Counted from the first letter of the stretch, positions 52,392 through 61,803 are shown. The stretch is DNA of 64,000 bases from Pontibacter litorisediminis (GCF_029360645.1 NZ_JARDUA010000006.1:186001-250000); one strand, 5' to 3'. Program-made: numbers and translations. The notes: a model not told the origin generated them from the sequence alone.

Positions 52392-53330
52392 ATGACCTTA
52401 GTACAATTAGAATACCTGGTGGCCGTAGATACGCACCGCCACTTTGCCACCGCTGCCGAGCACTGCTTTGTAACGCAGCCCACCTTAAGCATGCAGCTGC
52501 AGAAGCTGGAGGAGGAGCTGGGCGTGCAGCTGTTCGACCGCAGCCGCGTGCCGGTGCGGCCTACCGAGCTGGGCAAGGAGATTATTGCGCAGGCACGCGT
52601 GGTGCTGGCCGAGAGCAAGAAGATACAGGAGCTGGTGCAGAACCAGAAGCTGGAGCTGAGCGGGGAGCTGCGCATCGGCGTCATCCCGACATTGGCCCCC
52701 TACCTGATCCCGCTGTTCATCACCAGCTTTTTGGAGAAGCACCCGCAGGTGCGTGTGGTGGTGCAGGAGCTGCTCACCGACGAGATTGTGGAGAAGCTGA
52801 ACCATGAGCTGCTGGATGTGGGCCTGCTGGTGACGCCGCTGGCAACTAAAAGTATAAAGGAGCTGCCGCTGTTCTACGAGGCCTTTGTGGCCTACATCAA
52901 CCCGAAGCACCCGCTGGCACAGCAGCCCCGCATTGCCGCCGATGAGCTGGACCTGAGCTCGCTTTGGGTGCTGAACGAGGGCCACTGCTTCCGGAGTCAG
53001 GTGCTCAACATCTGCAACCGCGGCGGCAGTGCCGACCCTGGTAGCCACCTCGACTACAAGAGCGGCTCCCTGGAGACACTCAAGCGCATCGTGGAGACGC
53101 AGCACGGCCTGACACTGCTGCCAGAGCTGTCGGTGCTGGAAATGCCGGAGGAGAAGCGGCGGCTGGTGCGTGCCTTTGAGGAGCCGCAGCCGCTGCGGGA
53201 GGTAAGCCTGGTGGTGCACCGCAGCTTCCTGAAGAAAAAGCTGATCGAGGCACTGCGCCAGGAGATCATCAATTGCATTCCGGAGAGTATAAGAGCCCGC
53301 GAAAAGGCCAAGGTGGTAGCGATAAAGTAA
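52392..53330 (+). CDS. oxyR: Peroxide-sensing regulator OxyR
   Basis: A 312-residue LysR-type regulator. Helix-turn-helix is at residues 17-40 (HFATAAEHCFVTQPTLSMQLQKLE). The peroxide-sensing cysteines fall at C199 and C208 in LNEGHCFRSQVLNIC, the same spacing and numbers as in E. coli OxyR. Divergent from dps and next to ahpC and ahpD, which are likely targets together with itself. Confidence 0.94.
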   Translation: MTLVQLEYLVAVDTHRHFATAAEHCFVTQPTLSMQLQKLEEELGVQLFDRSRVPVRPTELGKEIIAQARVVLAESKKIQELVQNQKLELSGELRIGVIPTLAPYLIPLFITSFLEKHPQVRVVVQELLTDEIVEKLNHELLDVGLLVTPLATKSIKELPLFYEAFVAYINPKHPLAQQPRIAADELDLSSLWVLNEGHCFRSQVLNICNRGGSADPGSHLDYKSGSLETLKRIVETQHGLTLLPELSVLEMPEEKRRLVRAFEEPQPLREVSLVVHRSFLKKKLIEALRQEIINCIPESIRAREKAKVVAIK

Positions 53331-53400
53331 GATAAGGATAAAAGAACTCGCCGCGTCCGCTGCTCCTGCGACCGTGTGACAACTATAAATAGCTTAAACT

Positions 53401-54378
53401 ATGAAAAAAGTTCGCTGGGGAATTATTGGCTGCGGCAACGTGACTGAGGTAAAAAGCGGTCCGGCCTTCAGTAAGATCGAGAACTCGGAACTGGTGGCCG
53501 TGATGCGCCGCGATGGCGCCAAGGCACGTGATTATGCAGAGCGCCACGGCGTGCCCAGGTGGTATGACAAGGCCGAGGATCTCATCCACGACCCGGAGGT
53601 AGACGCCGTATACATTGCCACACCCCCGGACTCGCATGCGGCTTATACCTTGCAGGTGGCCGCTGCCGGTAAGCCGGTGTATGTGGAGAAGCCCATGGCG
53701 CTGACCTATGCGCAGTGCCAGGAGATGATCGCTGCCTGCGAGCAGGCCCGTGTTCCGTTGTTTGTAGCCTATTACCGCAGAAGCCAGCCGGCTTTCAATA
53801 AGGTAAAGGAACTGCTGGATAGGAAAACGATAGGAGAGGTCCGGTTCGTAAACATTAAGCTGTACCAGCCCTTGCAGCCGCACCTTTACCAAGAAAACCC
53901 GCCCTGGCGCGTACAACCGGAGATCTCCGGCGGCGGCCTGTTCCACGACCTGGCGCCCCACCAGCTCGACATCCTGGACTTTATACTTGGGCCTATCCTT
54001 TCTGCCTCCGGGCAGGTAGCTAACCAAGCCGGTTTATACGAGGCAGAAGACTTGGTTACGGCGCAATTTACGTTTGAGAGTGGTGTGCTGGGCAGCGGCG
54101 TGTGGTGCTTTAGTGTGGCCGAGCAGCAGCAAACGGATAGTATAGAGGTTGTCGGAAGCTCCGGCCGGATCACGTTCCCGACGTTTGCCCAAGAGCCGAT
54201 TCGCCTGGAGACTGCTGCGGGCACAGAGGAGTTCCTGCTCCCGCCGCCACAGCACGTGCAGCAACCTTTTATACAATCCATTGTGGAGGAGCTGACCGGG
54301 AAGGGGAAATGCCCGGGTTCTGCCGCCTCTGCCGCGCGTACCTCCTGGGTGATGGATCAGATCGTAGGCAGGGGCTAA
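53401..54378 (+). CDS. Gfo/Idh/MocA family oxidoreductase
   Basis: A 325-residue NAD(P)-dependent oxidoreductase. The N-terminal Rossmann domain starts WGIIGCGNVTEVKSGPAF; the family motif EKPMALTYAQCQEM follows near residue 98, and the C-terminal domain has SGGGLFHDLAPHQLDILDFILG. These enzymes act on sugars, inositols or dipeptide-like substrates; the substrate cannot be told here. It stands alone and ends near a bidirectional terminator. Confidence 0.88.
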   Translation: MKKVRWGIIGCGNVTEVKSGPAFSKIENSELVAVMRRDGAKARDYAERHGVPRWYDKAEDLIHDPEVDAVYIATPPDSHAAYTLQVAAAGKPVYVEKPMALTYAQCQEMIAACEQARVPLFVAYYRRSQPAFNKVKELLDRKTIGEVRFVNIKLYQPLQPHLYQENPPWRVQPEISGGGLFHDLAPHQLDILDFILGPILSASGQVANQAGLYEAEDLVTAQFTFESGVLGSGVWCFSVAEQQQTDSIEVVGSSGRITFPTFAQEPIRLETAAGTEEFLLPPPQHVQQPFIQSIVEELTGKGKCPGSAASAARTSWVMDQIVGRG

Positions 54379-54498
54379 AAAGACCTCGCAGCGCCCGAAA
54401 GCCTTAGTGTGCTATGAGAAGCAGCAGTCTTTTGCCACTAAGACACTCGCGGGGCTTGAGGGCACCGCGAGGTTGTGCTGCAGGTGGAGAGATGAAAC

Positions 54499-54533
54499 AA
54501 AAGAGGCTGCCCCGACAAGGGCAGCCTCTTTTT
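54499..54533. terminator. Bidirectional terminator between the oxidoreductase and sucD
   Basis: GAGGCTGCCC (54503-54512) pairs with GGGCAGCCTC (54519-54528), extended by A/T pairs on both sides. Convergent genes flank it. Three TATACTT/AAGTATA words follow within 29 bases (54533-54561). Confidence 0.88.
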
Positions 54534-54562
54534 ATACTTGATTTATACTTAAGGAAGTATAA

Positions 54563-55453
54563 CTACGCGTTGATGCCAGCTTCTTTCAGCGCCTGTACCA
54601 TGGCGTCGCCGATCTCAGCAGGAGACTCCACTACATGGATGCCGTTCTCACGCATGATCTGCATTTTAGCGGCAGCTGTATCTTCAGCACCACCCACAAT
54701 GGCACCAGCGTGGCCCATGCGGCGTCCTGGAGGAGCTGTTTGGCCAGCGATGAAGCCAACTACCGGCTTCTTGTTGCCTGTCTCGCTGATGTACTTGGAG
54801 GCCATGGCCTCATAGTTACCGCCAATCTCACCGATCATCACGATCGCGTCAGTCTCAGGGTCTTCCATCAACAGTTGCACGGCGTCTTTGGTAGGCGTTC
54901 CGATGATCGGGTCACCACCGATGCCGATAGCGGTAGAGATACCCAAACCAGCCTTCACGATCTGGTCAGCGGCCTCATACGTCAGCGTACCCGACTTAGA
55001 AACGATACCGATACGGCCTGGCTTGAACACGAAGCCTGGCATGATACCCACTTTCGCCTCGCCTGGCGTGATCACACCCGGGCAGTTAGGGCCGATCAGC
55101 GTTACGTCCTTGTCTTTCAGGAAGTTTTTAGCAGCTACCATGTCTTTCACAGGAATACCCTCTGTAATGCACACGATAACTTTGATACCGGCAGCAGCGG
55201 CCTCCATGATCGCGTCAGCGGCAAATGCCGGTGGCACGAAAATGATAGACACATCGGCTCCTGTCTTCTTCACAGCGTCTTCTACGGTGTTGAAAACCGG
55301 CAGGTCCAGGTGGTTGTTGCCACCTTTGCCCGGAGTAACACCACCAACTACGTTTGTGCCGTACTCAATCATCTGCGATGCGTGGAAAGAACCTTCCGAG
55401 CCGGTAAAGCCCTGCACGATCACTTTCGAATCTTTATTTACTAAAACACTCAT
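54563..55453 (-). CDS. sucD: Succinyl-CoA ligase alpha subunit
   Basis: TCA-cycle enzyme making ATP or GTP from succinyl-CoA; 296 residues. Visible are the CoA-binding Rossmann part ([35 protein letters not shown]), [19 protein letters not shown], and the phosphohistidine region in [16 protein letters not shown] 55453 ([10 protein letters not shown]) is preferred to an upstream start at 55531. The beta subunit gene is not adjacent, which is unusual compared with proteobacteria but common in Bacteroidota. Confidence 0.95.
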   Translation of the reverse strand: MSVLVNKDSKVIVQGFTGSEGSFHASQMIEYGTNVVGGVTPGKGGNNHLDLPVFNTVEDAVKKTGADVSIIFVPPAFAADAIMEAAAAGIKVIVCITEGIPVKDMVAAKNFLKDKDVTLIGPNCPGVITPGEAKVGIMPGFVFKPGRIGIVSKSGTLTYEAADQIVKAGLGISTAIGIGGDPIIGTPTKDAVQLLMEDPETDAIVMIGEIGGNYEAMASKYISETGNKKPVVGFIAGQTAPPGRRMGHAGAIVGGAEDTAAAKMQIMRENGIHVVESPAEIGDAMVQALKEAGINA

Positions 55454-55501
55454 GTGTATCTTTTTTAGGTTGTGTATAGACGGTACTACGATAAGGTTGT
55501 G

Positions 55502-55509
55502 CAAAAATA
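55502..55509 (-). promoter_or_regulatory. Bacteroidota-type -7 promoter element for sucD
   Basis: CAAAAATA reads TATTTTTG on the minus strand, fitting TAnnTTTG, about 50 bases before the chosen start; the longer reading frame would begin upstream of it. Confidence 0.6.
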
Positions 55510-55669
55510 GGCTTTTTTGTGGCCTGTGCAAAAAATAGTTGCCGCTAATATAGGGTCACAGCCGGAACCTCAGGGCCTTTCGCGGGGTTATGAGGTGGCG
55601 GCATCAAACGCTGGCGGCACGTGCTGCATCTGCCAGGTATGGCAGGCCGATGATGTGGCTTATTTTCTT

Positions 55670-55677
55670 TACATTTG
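55670..55677 (+). promoter_or_regulatory. Bacteroidota-type -7 promoter element for the cysteine synthase family gene
   Basis: TACATTTG fits TAnnTTTG, 27 bases before ATG 55705. It overlaps the alternative start at 55675 and so rules it out. Confidence 0.65.
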
Positions 55678-55704
55678 CACTCAAATCCAATAAAAACAGA
55701 ACAG

Positions 55705-56688
55705 ATGGCATATCTGAACCATATTACCGAGGCAATCGGTAACACCCCACTTGTAAAACTGAACAAGGTAACTGACGGCATCAAAGGCACTGTACTGGCT
55801 AAGGTAGAGTACGCCAACCCGGGTAATTCGGTTAAAGACCGCATGGCTATCAAGATGATAGAGGATGCGGAGAAGGCCGGTATCCTGAAGCCGGGCGGCA
55901 CGATCATAGAAGGCACCTCCGGCAACACGGGCATGGGCTTGGCGCTGGCGGCTATAGCCAAAGGCTATAAGTGCATCTTCACGCTTGCCGATAAGCAGAG
56001 CAAGGAGAAAATGGACGTGTTGCGCGCCATGGGTGCAGAGGTGATTGTTTGCCCTACCAACGTGGCCCCTGATCATCCGGACTCTTACTACTCGGTGGCT
56101 AGGCGCCTGAACGAGGAGATTCCGAACTCGTTCTACCCGAACCAGTACGACAACGTGTCGAACACGGCGGCGCACTACGAGACCACCGGCCCCGAGATAT
56201 GGGAGCAGACAGATGGCAAGATCACGCACTGGGCTGCCGGCGTGGGCACGGGCGGTACCATTTCCGGTACCTCTAAATATCTGAAGGAGAAGAAGCCAAA
56301 CCTTGTAACGGTGGGTATCGATACCTATGGCTCGGTGTTTAAGAAGTATAAGGAGACGGGGGAGTTTGACGAGAACGAGATCTATGCCTACGCCACAGAA
56401 GGTATAGGCGAGGACATCCTGCCAAAGAACGTGGACTTCGACCAGATTGACACCTTTATCAAGGTAACGGACAAGGACGGAGCGGTGATGACACGCCGCC
56501 TGGCCCGTGAAGAAGGCCTGTTTGTTGGTTGGTCGAGTGGCTCGGCGGTGTATGGCGCGCTAGAGTATGCCAAGGAGCACCTGAAGGAGGGCGATGTGAT
56601 GGTCGTGCTGCTGCCAGACCACGGCACCCGCTACCTGGGCAAGATCTACAACGACGACTGGATGCGCCAGCAGCGCTACATCGATTAA
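55705..56688 (+). CDS. Cysteine synthase / cystathionine beta-synthase family enzyme
   Basis: A 327-residue PLP-dependent fold-type II enzyme. The PLP lysine is in NPGNSVKDRMA (about residue 44), the asparagine loop in EGTSGNTGMGLA, and the phosphate-binding loop in GVGTGGTISGTSKYLKE. The C-terminal part (GWSSGSAVYGALEYAKEH, LLPDHGTRYLGKIYND) is closer to cystathionine beta-synthase-type than to CysK. There are no CBS regulatory domains. It makes cysteine or cystathionine; which of the two is uncertain. Confidence 0.9.
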   Translation: MAYLNHITEAIGNTPLVKLNKVTDGIKGTVLAKVEYANPGNSVKDRMAIKMIEDAEKAGILKPGGTIIEGTSGNTGMGLALAAIAKGYKCIFTLADKQSKEKMDVLRAMGAEVIVCPTNVAPDHPDSYYSVARRLNEEIPNSFYPNQYDNVSNTAAHYETTGPEIWEQTDGKITHWAAGVGTGGTISGTSKYLKEKKPNLVTVGIDTYGSVFKKYKETGEFDENEIYAYATEGIGEDILPKNVDFDQIDTFIKVTDKDGAVMTRRLAREEGLFVGWSSGSAVYGALEYAKEHLKEGDVMVVLLPDHGTRYLGKIYNDDWMRQQRYID

Positions 56689-56699
56689 GTGAGCTAATT

Positions 56700-56742
56700 A
56701 TAAAAGCAAAAGCCCGGCTGCCTGCCGGGCTTTTGCTTTTAT
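56700..56742. terminator. Long perfect terminator hairpin
   Basis: A 19-bp perfect stem (56700-56718 with 56724-56742) and a 5-base loop; A-rich on the left and T-rich on the right, after the cysteine synthase family gene. The region from here to 56921 holds no supported gene. Confidence 0.93.
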
Positions 56743-56921
56743 GGCAACATCAGGCGTAATTTAAAGTATAAAACATGCGGCTATGGGCGATGCTGGATCG
56801 TATAGCATGCACAGGCGTGCCTGATCTGCTGCTGTTGCAATAAACGCTAAGTGGCAGAAGATGAAGCTTAAAGCGTGGACTAAATAGCGTGTTATTTTTA
56901 CTCTTTATCCACAAGTTTGCC

Positions 56922-56929
56922 TACATTTG
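56922..56929 (+). promoter_or_regulatory. Bacteroidota-type -7 promoter element for the response regulator
   Basis: TACATTTG fits TAnnTTTG, 55 bases before ATG 56985. Confidence 0.6.
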
Positions 56930-56984
56930 CAGAGAGCATTCCAAATTAACCTAGCAGCAGAGCATACGAGTGACAATAAAATTT

Positions 56985-57422
56985 ATGAGAAAACTGTCTG
57001 GTATCTTACTTATTGACGACGACGACACCACGAATTTCCTGAACGAGCGCCTGCTGGACAGAATGGAGGTGACCGACCATATCCGCACGTTTGTGAATGG
57101 GAAGCAGGCTTTCGATTACCTGTACAACGTCAGTAACGGGAACTACGAGGCAGAAAGCAGTGAGTACTTTCAGCCGGAGCTTATTTTCCTGGACATTAAC
57201 ATGCCGGTAATGGATGGCTTTGAGATGCTGGACCTGTATGAGCGCCTGAACCCGCAGTTTCGGAAAAAGATTGTGATGGTCGTGCTCACGACCTCCACCC
57301 ACCCGCAGGATACAGCCAACTCGCAGAAGTATAACGCAGAGTATATTATTAAGCCGCTTACTGCGGACAAGGTAAACAACCTGCTGCAGAAGCACTTTAA
57401 GCAGGACGAAAAGAAAGCATAG
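56985..57422 (+). CDS. Single-domain response regulator
   Basis: A 145-residue CheY-like receiver without an output domain. The acidic triad is in LIDDDD, the phosphorylation aspartate in FLDINMPVMDG, the switch threonine region in VVLTTS and the lysine in YIIKPL. ATG 56985 is preferred to a GTG at 56970. No histidine kinase is nearby, so its partner is unknown. It ends at a bidirectional terminator. Confidence 0.9.
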   Translation: MRKLSGILLIDDDDTTNFLNERLLDRMEVTDHIRTFVNGKQAFDYLYNVSNGNYEAESSEYFQPELIFLDINMPVMDGFEMLDLYERLNPQFRKKIVMVVLTTSTHPQDTANSQKYNAEYIIKPLTADKVNNLLQKHFKQDEKKA

Positions 57423-57435
57423 CACCGTATCAGCG

Positions 57436-57488
57436 TTCATAAAAAAGGCAGGCGCTACGACTATCGTGGCGCCTGCCTTTTTTATGAA
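57436..57488. terminator. Bidirectional terminator between the response regulator and adenine deaminase
   Basis: A 20-bp stem (57436-57455 with 57469-57488) with an inner ACGA/TCGT pairing, A-run on the left and T-run on the right; it lies between convergent genes. Confidence 0.93.
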
Positions 57489-57537
57489 TGTCTTGCCTAA
57501 TAGCAGAAGGTGCACTTACAGCGCCTTGTTGCTCCAC

Positions 57538-59172
57538 CTACTCAGCCACCGGCACAAACTCGAACGTATCGCCGTTAAACAAGCCCTGGTCGCTGAGCTT
57601 GAGCGATGGGATAACGAGCAGCGCCATGAAGGAGAGCGTCATGAACGGCGACTCCAGCGTGCTGCCCATTTCTTTGCTCAGACGGTCTATGGCTGCGTAA
57701 GCCTCGGCCACTTTGTAGCCATCCTCCGCCGACATGATACCCGCCACCGGCAGCGGCAGCAGTTCCTCTTTGCCTTTACCCACGGCAGCCACGCCGCCTT
57801 TCGCCCCGATGATCAGGTTTACGGCCCGGGCCATACTTTCATCATCCACCCCCACGGCAATGATGTTGTGCGAGTCGTGGCCTACGGAGGAGGCGATGGC
57901 GCCCTCTTTTAAGCCTACATTCTTGATAAAGGCCACGGCCGGGATCGTGTTCTGGTAACGGTTCACCACAGCGATCTTGAGCACGTCCTGTGCCACATCC
58001 GCAAGTATGAATCCGTTCTCCGCGCGTGGCGTTGCCCATACTTGCTTCGTGATCAGTTGCCCGTCAAACGCCTCTATCACGCGTATCCTGCTGGCATCGC
58101 CCACCGGCACCTCAAACTGCTGGGCCACCTTCACATCGGTGTCGAAATTATTGATCTCCTCGCTTGGCGTAAAGGGTATGTTAGATTTGCCATTCTCCGC
58201 CACCAGCTCCCCGTTGATGTAGGTAGCCAGCACGTTAAAGCTCTCCGGGTTATCGATCAGTATAAAATCGGCGGCATCGCCCTCGCGCAGCAGGCCTACC
58301 TCCAGTTTGTAGTGCTCCACCGGGTTCACGCAGGCCGCCTGCAGCACCTGGAACAGGTCATTGCCCTTGGCCAGTGCGCGTTTCACCAGCAGGTTGATGT
58401 GGCCTTCCACCAGGTTGTCGGGGTGCTTATCGTCGGAGCAGAACATGATGTTCTGGTAGTGCTCGGGCAGCAAAGGTATAAGTGCCTCAAAGTTTTTGGC
58501 GGCGCTCCCTTCCCGGATCAGGATCTTCATGCCCACAGCCAGTTTGTCCAGGGCCTCCTCGGCGGTAAAGCACTCATGGTCGGTGGTGATGCCGGCTGAG
58601 GCGTACTGCTTTGCCTGCTCGCCCATGAGCCCCGGGGCGTGCCCATCCACGGCTTTGCCATACTTCTTTGCCAGCTCGATCTTCTCCATTACCTGCGGGT
58701 CGCGGTTCAGCACGCCCGGCCAGTTCATCATCTCGGCCAGGTACTTTATCTCCTCCCGCTGGAACAGTTGCTCGATGTCGGCAGCCGTTATCTCGGCGCC
58801 GGCGGTCTCGAAGGGCGTGGCCGGAACACAGGACGGCGCACCGAAGTAAAACTTGAATGGCACTTTCTTACCGTTCTCCACCATGTACTCCACGCCCTTG
58901 ACCCCCAGCACGTTTCCGATCTCGTGCGGGTCCGACACGGTGGCCACCGTGCCATGCGGCACGGCCAGGCGGGCGAACTCGCAGGGTACCAGCATGGAGC
59001 TCTCCACGTGCACGTGGGCGTCCACAAATCCCGGCAGAATATAATTCGTGCTGTCGGTGGCCTCACGAACTATTTTAGAAACGCGGCCGTTTGAAACATG
59101 AACCGTGCCCTGGAAAATCTCCTGGTGATGGATGTCGATGATGTGTCCGGAAACAGTATGATCAGTCTGCAT
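57538..59172 (-). CDS. ade: Adenine deaminase
   Basis: Metal-dependent amidohydrolase converting adenine to hypoxanthine in purine salvage. The 544-residue protein shows [18 protein letters not shown] with the first metal histidines, [39 protein letters not shown], and the C-terminal domain with SVGHDSHNI and PVAGIMS. Length fits the family. It stands alone, divergent from a small lipoprotein gene. Confidence 0.94.
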   Translation of the reverse strand: MQTDHTVSGHIIDIHHQEIFQGTVHVSNGRVSKIVREATDSTNYILPGFVDAHVHVESSMLVPCEFARLAVPHGTVATVSDPHEIGNVLGVKGVEYMVENGKKVPFKFYFGAPSCVPATPFETAGAEITAADIEQLFQREEIKYLAEMMNWPGVLNRDPQVMEKIELAKKYGKAVDGHAPGLMGEQAKQYASAGITTDHECFTAEEALDKLAVGMKILIREGSAAKNFEALIPLLPEHYQNIMFCSDDKHPDNLVEGHINLLVKRALAKGNDLFQVLQAACVNPVEHYKLEVGLLREGDAADFILIDNPESFNVLATYINGELVAENGKSNIPFTPSEEINNFDTDVKVAQQFEVPVGDASRIRVIEAFDGQLITKQVWATPRAENGFILADVAQDVLKIAVVNRYQNTIPAVAFIKNVGLKEGAIASSVGHDSHNIIAVGVDDESMARAVNLIIGAKGGVAAVGKGKEELLPLPVAGIMSAEDGYKVAEAYAAIDRLSKEMGSTLESPFMTLSFMALLVIPSLKLSDQGLFNGDTFEFVPVAE

Positions 59173-59235
59173 GGGTTGTATCGTTTAGAACTTAAAATTG
59201 CCCGACAGGGGTGGGCTTAAACCAGCAAATTACCT

Positions 59236-59243
59236 TATATTTG
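59236..59243 (+). promoter_or_regulatory. Bacteroidota-type -7 promoter element for a small lipoprotein gene
   Basis: TATATTTG fits TAnnTTTG. It lies inside the longest open frame, so the true start must be downstream. Confidence 0.65.
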
Positions 59244-59260
59244 CGTTAAATTCAGTCGTT

Positions 59261-59416
59261 TTGAGAAAGTTAATTTCATACATCGTTTTAGCAAGCCTCC
59301 TGGCCACCGGCACGTTGGCTGGCTGCTCCGGCAAAACGCCGCAGCAGAAAAAGACGGCTAAATACCTGAAGAAAAGCAAGAGCGGCAACATGCCCTGCCC
59401 CTGCGACTCTAATTAA
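59261..59416 (+). CDS. Small lipoprotein, probably TTG start
   Basis: A 51-residue product read from TTG 59261 (a leucine codon otherwise), with a lipoprotein signal ending LAGC and a short basic, cysteine-containing tail (KTAKYLKKSKSGNMPCPCDSN). A promoter element at 59236 excludes earlier starts. Small lipoproteins with basic tails and a terminal cysteine pair are common in Bacteroidota; function unknown. cmk follows 23 bases later and may be co-transcribed. Confidence 0.6.
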   Translation: MRKLISYIVLASLLATGTLAGCSGKTPQQKKTAKYLKKSKSGNMPCPCDSN

Positions 59417-59439
59417 ACTCCCTTTTTGATTCCCCTGTT

Positions 59440-60144
59440 ATGAAGAAAATCGTAATCGCGCTCGACGGGTATTCCTCCTGCGGTAAAAGCACCACGGCCA
59501 AACTGGTAGCCGCCGAACTTGGCTACGCCTATATTGATACCGGAGCTATGTACCGTGCGGTTACACTATACTTTTTGCAGCACCATGTGTCGCTTACGAA
59601 TCCGAAAGAGATAAAGGAGGCGCTACAGAACATAGAGATCGAGTTCCATTACAACCCGAAGAAGCAGCGCAACGAAATATTCCTGAATGGCCTGAATGTT
59701 GAGGATGAGATCCGTAAGATGTATATCTCCGACATGGTGAGCGAGGTAAGCGTGATACCGGAGGTGCGCCGCGCCATGGTGGCCCAGCAGCAGAAGATGG
59801 GCAAAAAGCGCGGGGTGGTGATGGACGGCCGCGACATTGGCACCGCCGTGTTCCCGGATGCGGAGGTGAAGATCTTTATGACGGCCGATGTGGACACCCG
59901 CACCAAGCGCCGCCAGGAGGAACTGCTGGCCAAAAAGCAACTGGTAAACTATGGCGAGATACGGGAGAACCTGCTCAAGCGCGACCACATCGACTCTACC
60001 CGGGCCGAGAGCCCGCTACGGCAGGCCGACGATGCCCACCTGTTAGATACCTCGCACATGACAATAGATGAGCAGGTGGAGTTTGTGATGGAGCATGCCA
60101 CGGCACAGCTGCTACGAAGCGAGTACGCAGCACAACAGAACTGA
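59440..60144 (+). CDS. cmk: Cytidylate kinase
   Basis: Phosphorylates CMP and dCMP. The 234-residue protein shows the P-loop region IALDGYSSCGKSTTAKLVA, YIDTGAMYRAVTLY, VVMDGRDIGTAVFPDA and DHIDSTRAESPL. Length and layout are normal for Cmk. ispH follows 6 bases later. Confidence 0.96.
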   Translation: MKKIVIALDGYSSCGKSTTAKLVAAELGYAYIDTGAMYRAVTLYFLQHHVSLTNPKEIKEALQNIEIEFHYNPKKQRNEIFLNGLNVEDEIRKMYISDMVSEVSVIPEVRRAMVAQQQKMGKKRGVVMDGRDIGTAVFPDAEVKIFMTADVDTRTKRRQEELLAKKQLVNYGEIRENLLKRDHIDSTRAESPLRQADDAHLLDTSHMTIDEQVEFVMEHATAQLLRSEYAAQQN

Positions 60145-60150
60145 AGAGAA

Positions 60151-61044
60151 ATGAACGTAACCATAGACAAGAATTCCGGCTACTGCTTCGGCGTAGAGTT
60201 TGCCATACAGATGGCCGAGGATGAAATGGAAACCTGCGAGGAGCTGTACTGCCTCGGCGACATTGTGCACAACAGCATGGAGGTGCAGCGCCTCTACGAG
60301 AAGGGCCTGCGCATTATAGACCGTGAGCAGCTGAAGGAGCTGCGCGACTGCAAGGTGCTGATCCGTGCACATGGCGAGCCGCCGGAAACATACAAGCTGG
60401 CGCTGGAGAACAACATCGAGCTTATCGACGCCTCCTGCCCGGTGGTGCTGAAGCTGCAGAACCGTGTAAAGCATGCCTTTGATGCGGGCAAGCCCAGCGA
60501 CGCGCAGGTGGTGATCTATGGCCAGGTGGGACACGCAGAGGTGATTGGGCTGGCTGGCCAGACCCGCGACGAGGCCATTATCGTCACCACCGAGGAAGAC
60601 CTGGAGAAGATCGATTTCACGCGCCCGGTTACGCTCTTCAGCCAAACCACCAAAAGCACCAAGGGTTTTTACCATATCAAGTCGCTGATAGAGGAGCGCC
60701 TGCAGCAGGCTAACCAGGACAGCAAGGCAGTGCCGGGCTTTGACGCCAATGATAGCATTTGCCGCCAGGTATCCAACCGTGAGCCGCAGTTGGCCAGGTT
60801 CTCCACCGAGCACGATGTGATCGTATTTGTGAGCGGCAAGAAAAGCTCCAACGGAAAAGCACTATATAGCGTATGTAAGCAGCATAACCCCAACAGCTAC
60901 TTCGTGGAGAACGAGCAGGAGCTGCAGCGCGAGTGGTTCGACGGAGCCGGTAGCGTGGGTATATGCGGGGCTACCTCCACGCCAATGTGGCTGATGGAGC
61001 AGGTAGCAGCCAGTATAACGGCCCTGGAGGCAGAGCAAGTATAA
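60151..61044 (+). CDS. ispH: HMBPP reductase (isoprenoid synthesis)
   Basis: Last step of the MEP pathway, making IPP and DMAPP with a 4Fe-4S cluster. The 297-residue protein has the three cluster cysteines in NSGYCFGVEFAI, DASCPVVLKLQ and GSVGICGATSTP (the last with the typical TSTP). The paired histidines in DIVHNSMEV, IRAHGEPPE and VIYGQVGHAEV are also present. It sits 6 bases after cmk and ends at a terminator. Confidence 0.95.
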   Translation: MNVTIDKNSGYCFGVEFAIQMAEDEMETCEELYCLGDIVHNSMEVQRLYEKGLRIIDREQLKELRDCKVLIRAHGEPPETYKLALENNIELIDASCPVVLKLQNRVKHAFDAGKPSDAQVVIYGQVGHAEVIGLAGQTRDEAIIVTTEEDLEKIDFTRPVTLFSQTTKSTKGFYHIKSLIEERLQQANQDSKAVPGFDANDSICRQVSNREPQLARFSTEHDVIVFVSGKKSSNGKALYSVCKQHNPNSYFVENEQELQREWFDGAGSVGICGATSTPMWLMEQVAASITALEAEQV

Positions 61045-61082
61045 ATATTAGCATCTTACTATAAAAGCTTTTTGCTAATTTG

Positions 61083-61108
61083 GGCTTTGCTTCGGCAAAG
61101 CCTTTTTT
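61083..61108 (+). terminator. Terminator after ispH
   Basis: GGCTTTGC (61083-61090) pairs with GCAAAGCC (61095-61102) around a TTCG loop, followed by six T residues. Confidence 0.9.
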
Positions 61109-61122
61109 ATGCACATAACAAC

Positions 61123-61665
61123 ATGAGAACCCTTTTTCGCTATTTTTTAAATGGCCTCCTGATCATTGCCCCAATCGCCATCACTGTGTTTATCGTGGTA
61201 GGGATCATAGATTGGTTGGACAGTATCTTTGACCTGGGCATTCCCGGCCTGGGCATCCTGCTGATGGTGGTGCTGCTGACGTTGGTGGGCTTTATCGGGT
61301 CCTCGTTCTTTGTGAAGCCTTTCCTGGTGGCGGTGGAGACGCTGGTGCACAAAGTGCCGCTGGTGAGCATCATTTACTCCAGCATAAAAGATCTGTTCGA
61401 TGCCTTTGTGGGCGATAACCAGAAGTTCAACCGCCCTGTGATGGTGAAGATGGGCGAAGACTCGGAGAACCATAAACTAGGCTTCGTGACGCAGGACGTG
61501 CTGTTGCAGCTGAACATAGAAGACAAGGTGGCGGTATACTTCCCGCACTCCTACAACTTCTCCGGCGAGCTGTTCCTGGTGCCCAAGCGCAACGTCACCT
61601 ACATCGACCTGCCAAGCTCCGAGGTGATGAAATTCATCGTGTCGGGCGGCGTATCGAAACTGTAA
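61123..61665 (+). CDS. DUF502 membrane protein
   Basis: A 180-residue protein with two membrane spans near the N-terminus (about residues 7-28 and 41-62) and a conserved C-terminal domain (VPLVSIIYSSIKDLFDAFVGD...FNRPVMVKMGED). Matches the DUF502 family, of unknown function. ATG 61123 is chosen because the upstream part of the frame lies on the terminator. Confidence 0.85.
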   Translation: MRTLFRYFLNGLLIIAPIAITVFIVVGIIDWLDSIFDLGIPGLGILLMVVLLTLVGFIGSSFFVKPFLVAVETLVHKVPLVSIIYSSIKDLFDAFVGDNQKFNRPVMVKMGEDSENHKLGFVTQDVLLQLNIEDKVAVYFPHSYNFSGELFLVPKRNVTYIDLPSSEVMKFIVSGGVSKL

Positions 61666-61770
61666 CAGGTTAGTGGGGTTATAGAGAGAGCTAGCGAGTG
61701 ACGCAAAGGTGGATTTATACTTGACCGCATGGTGCAGCCTGCTTATACTATGTTTCTTGGCTCCAGCTCT

Positions 61771-61799
61771 TAAACTTGTAAACTCCTAAACTCTCTAAC
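61771..61799 (+). repeat. Short octamer array, possible relic of the IVP-type terminal repeat
   Basis: TAAACT occurs at 61771, 61779 and 61787 in exact 8-base register, followed by CTAAC one base out of register. The pattern and strand composition resemble the AACTTTCT octamers at 34157-34192. No four-helix-bundle gene is next to it. Confidence 0.5.
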
Positions 61800-61803
61800 A
61801 CCC

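Noticed and set aside
54446-54471. Hairpin CTCGCGG/CCGCGAG after the oxidoreductase gene
   Set aside because: Stem of 7 bp with no T-run and a real terminator 30 bases further on; not enough to call a feature.
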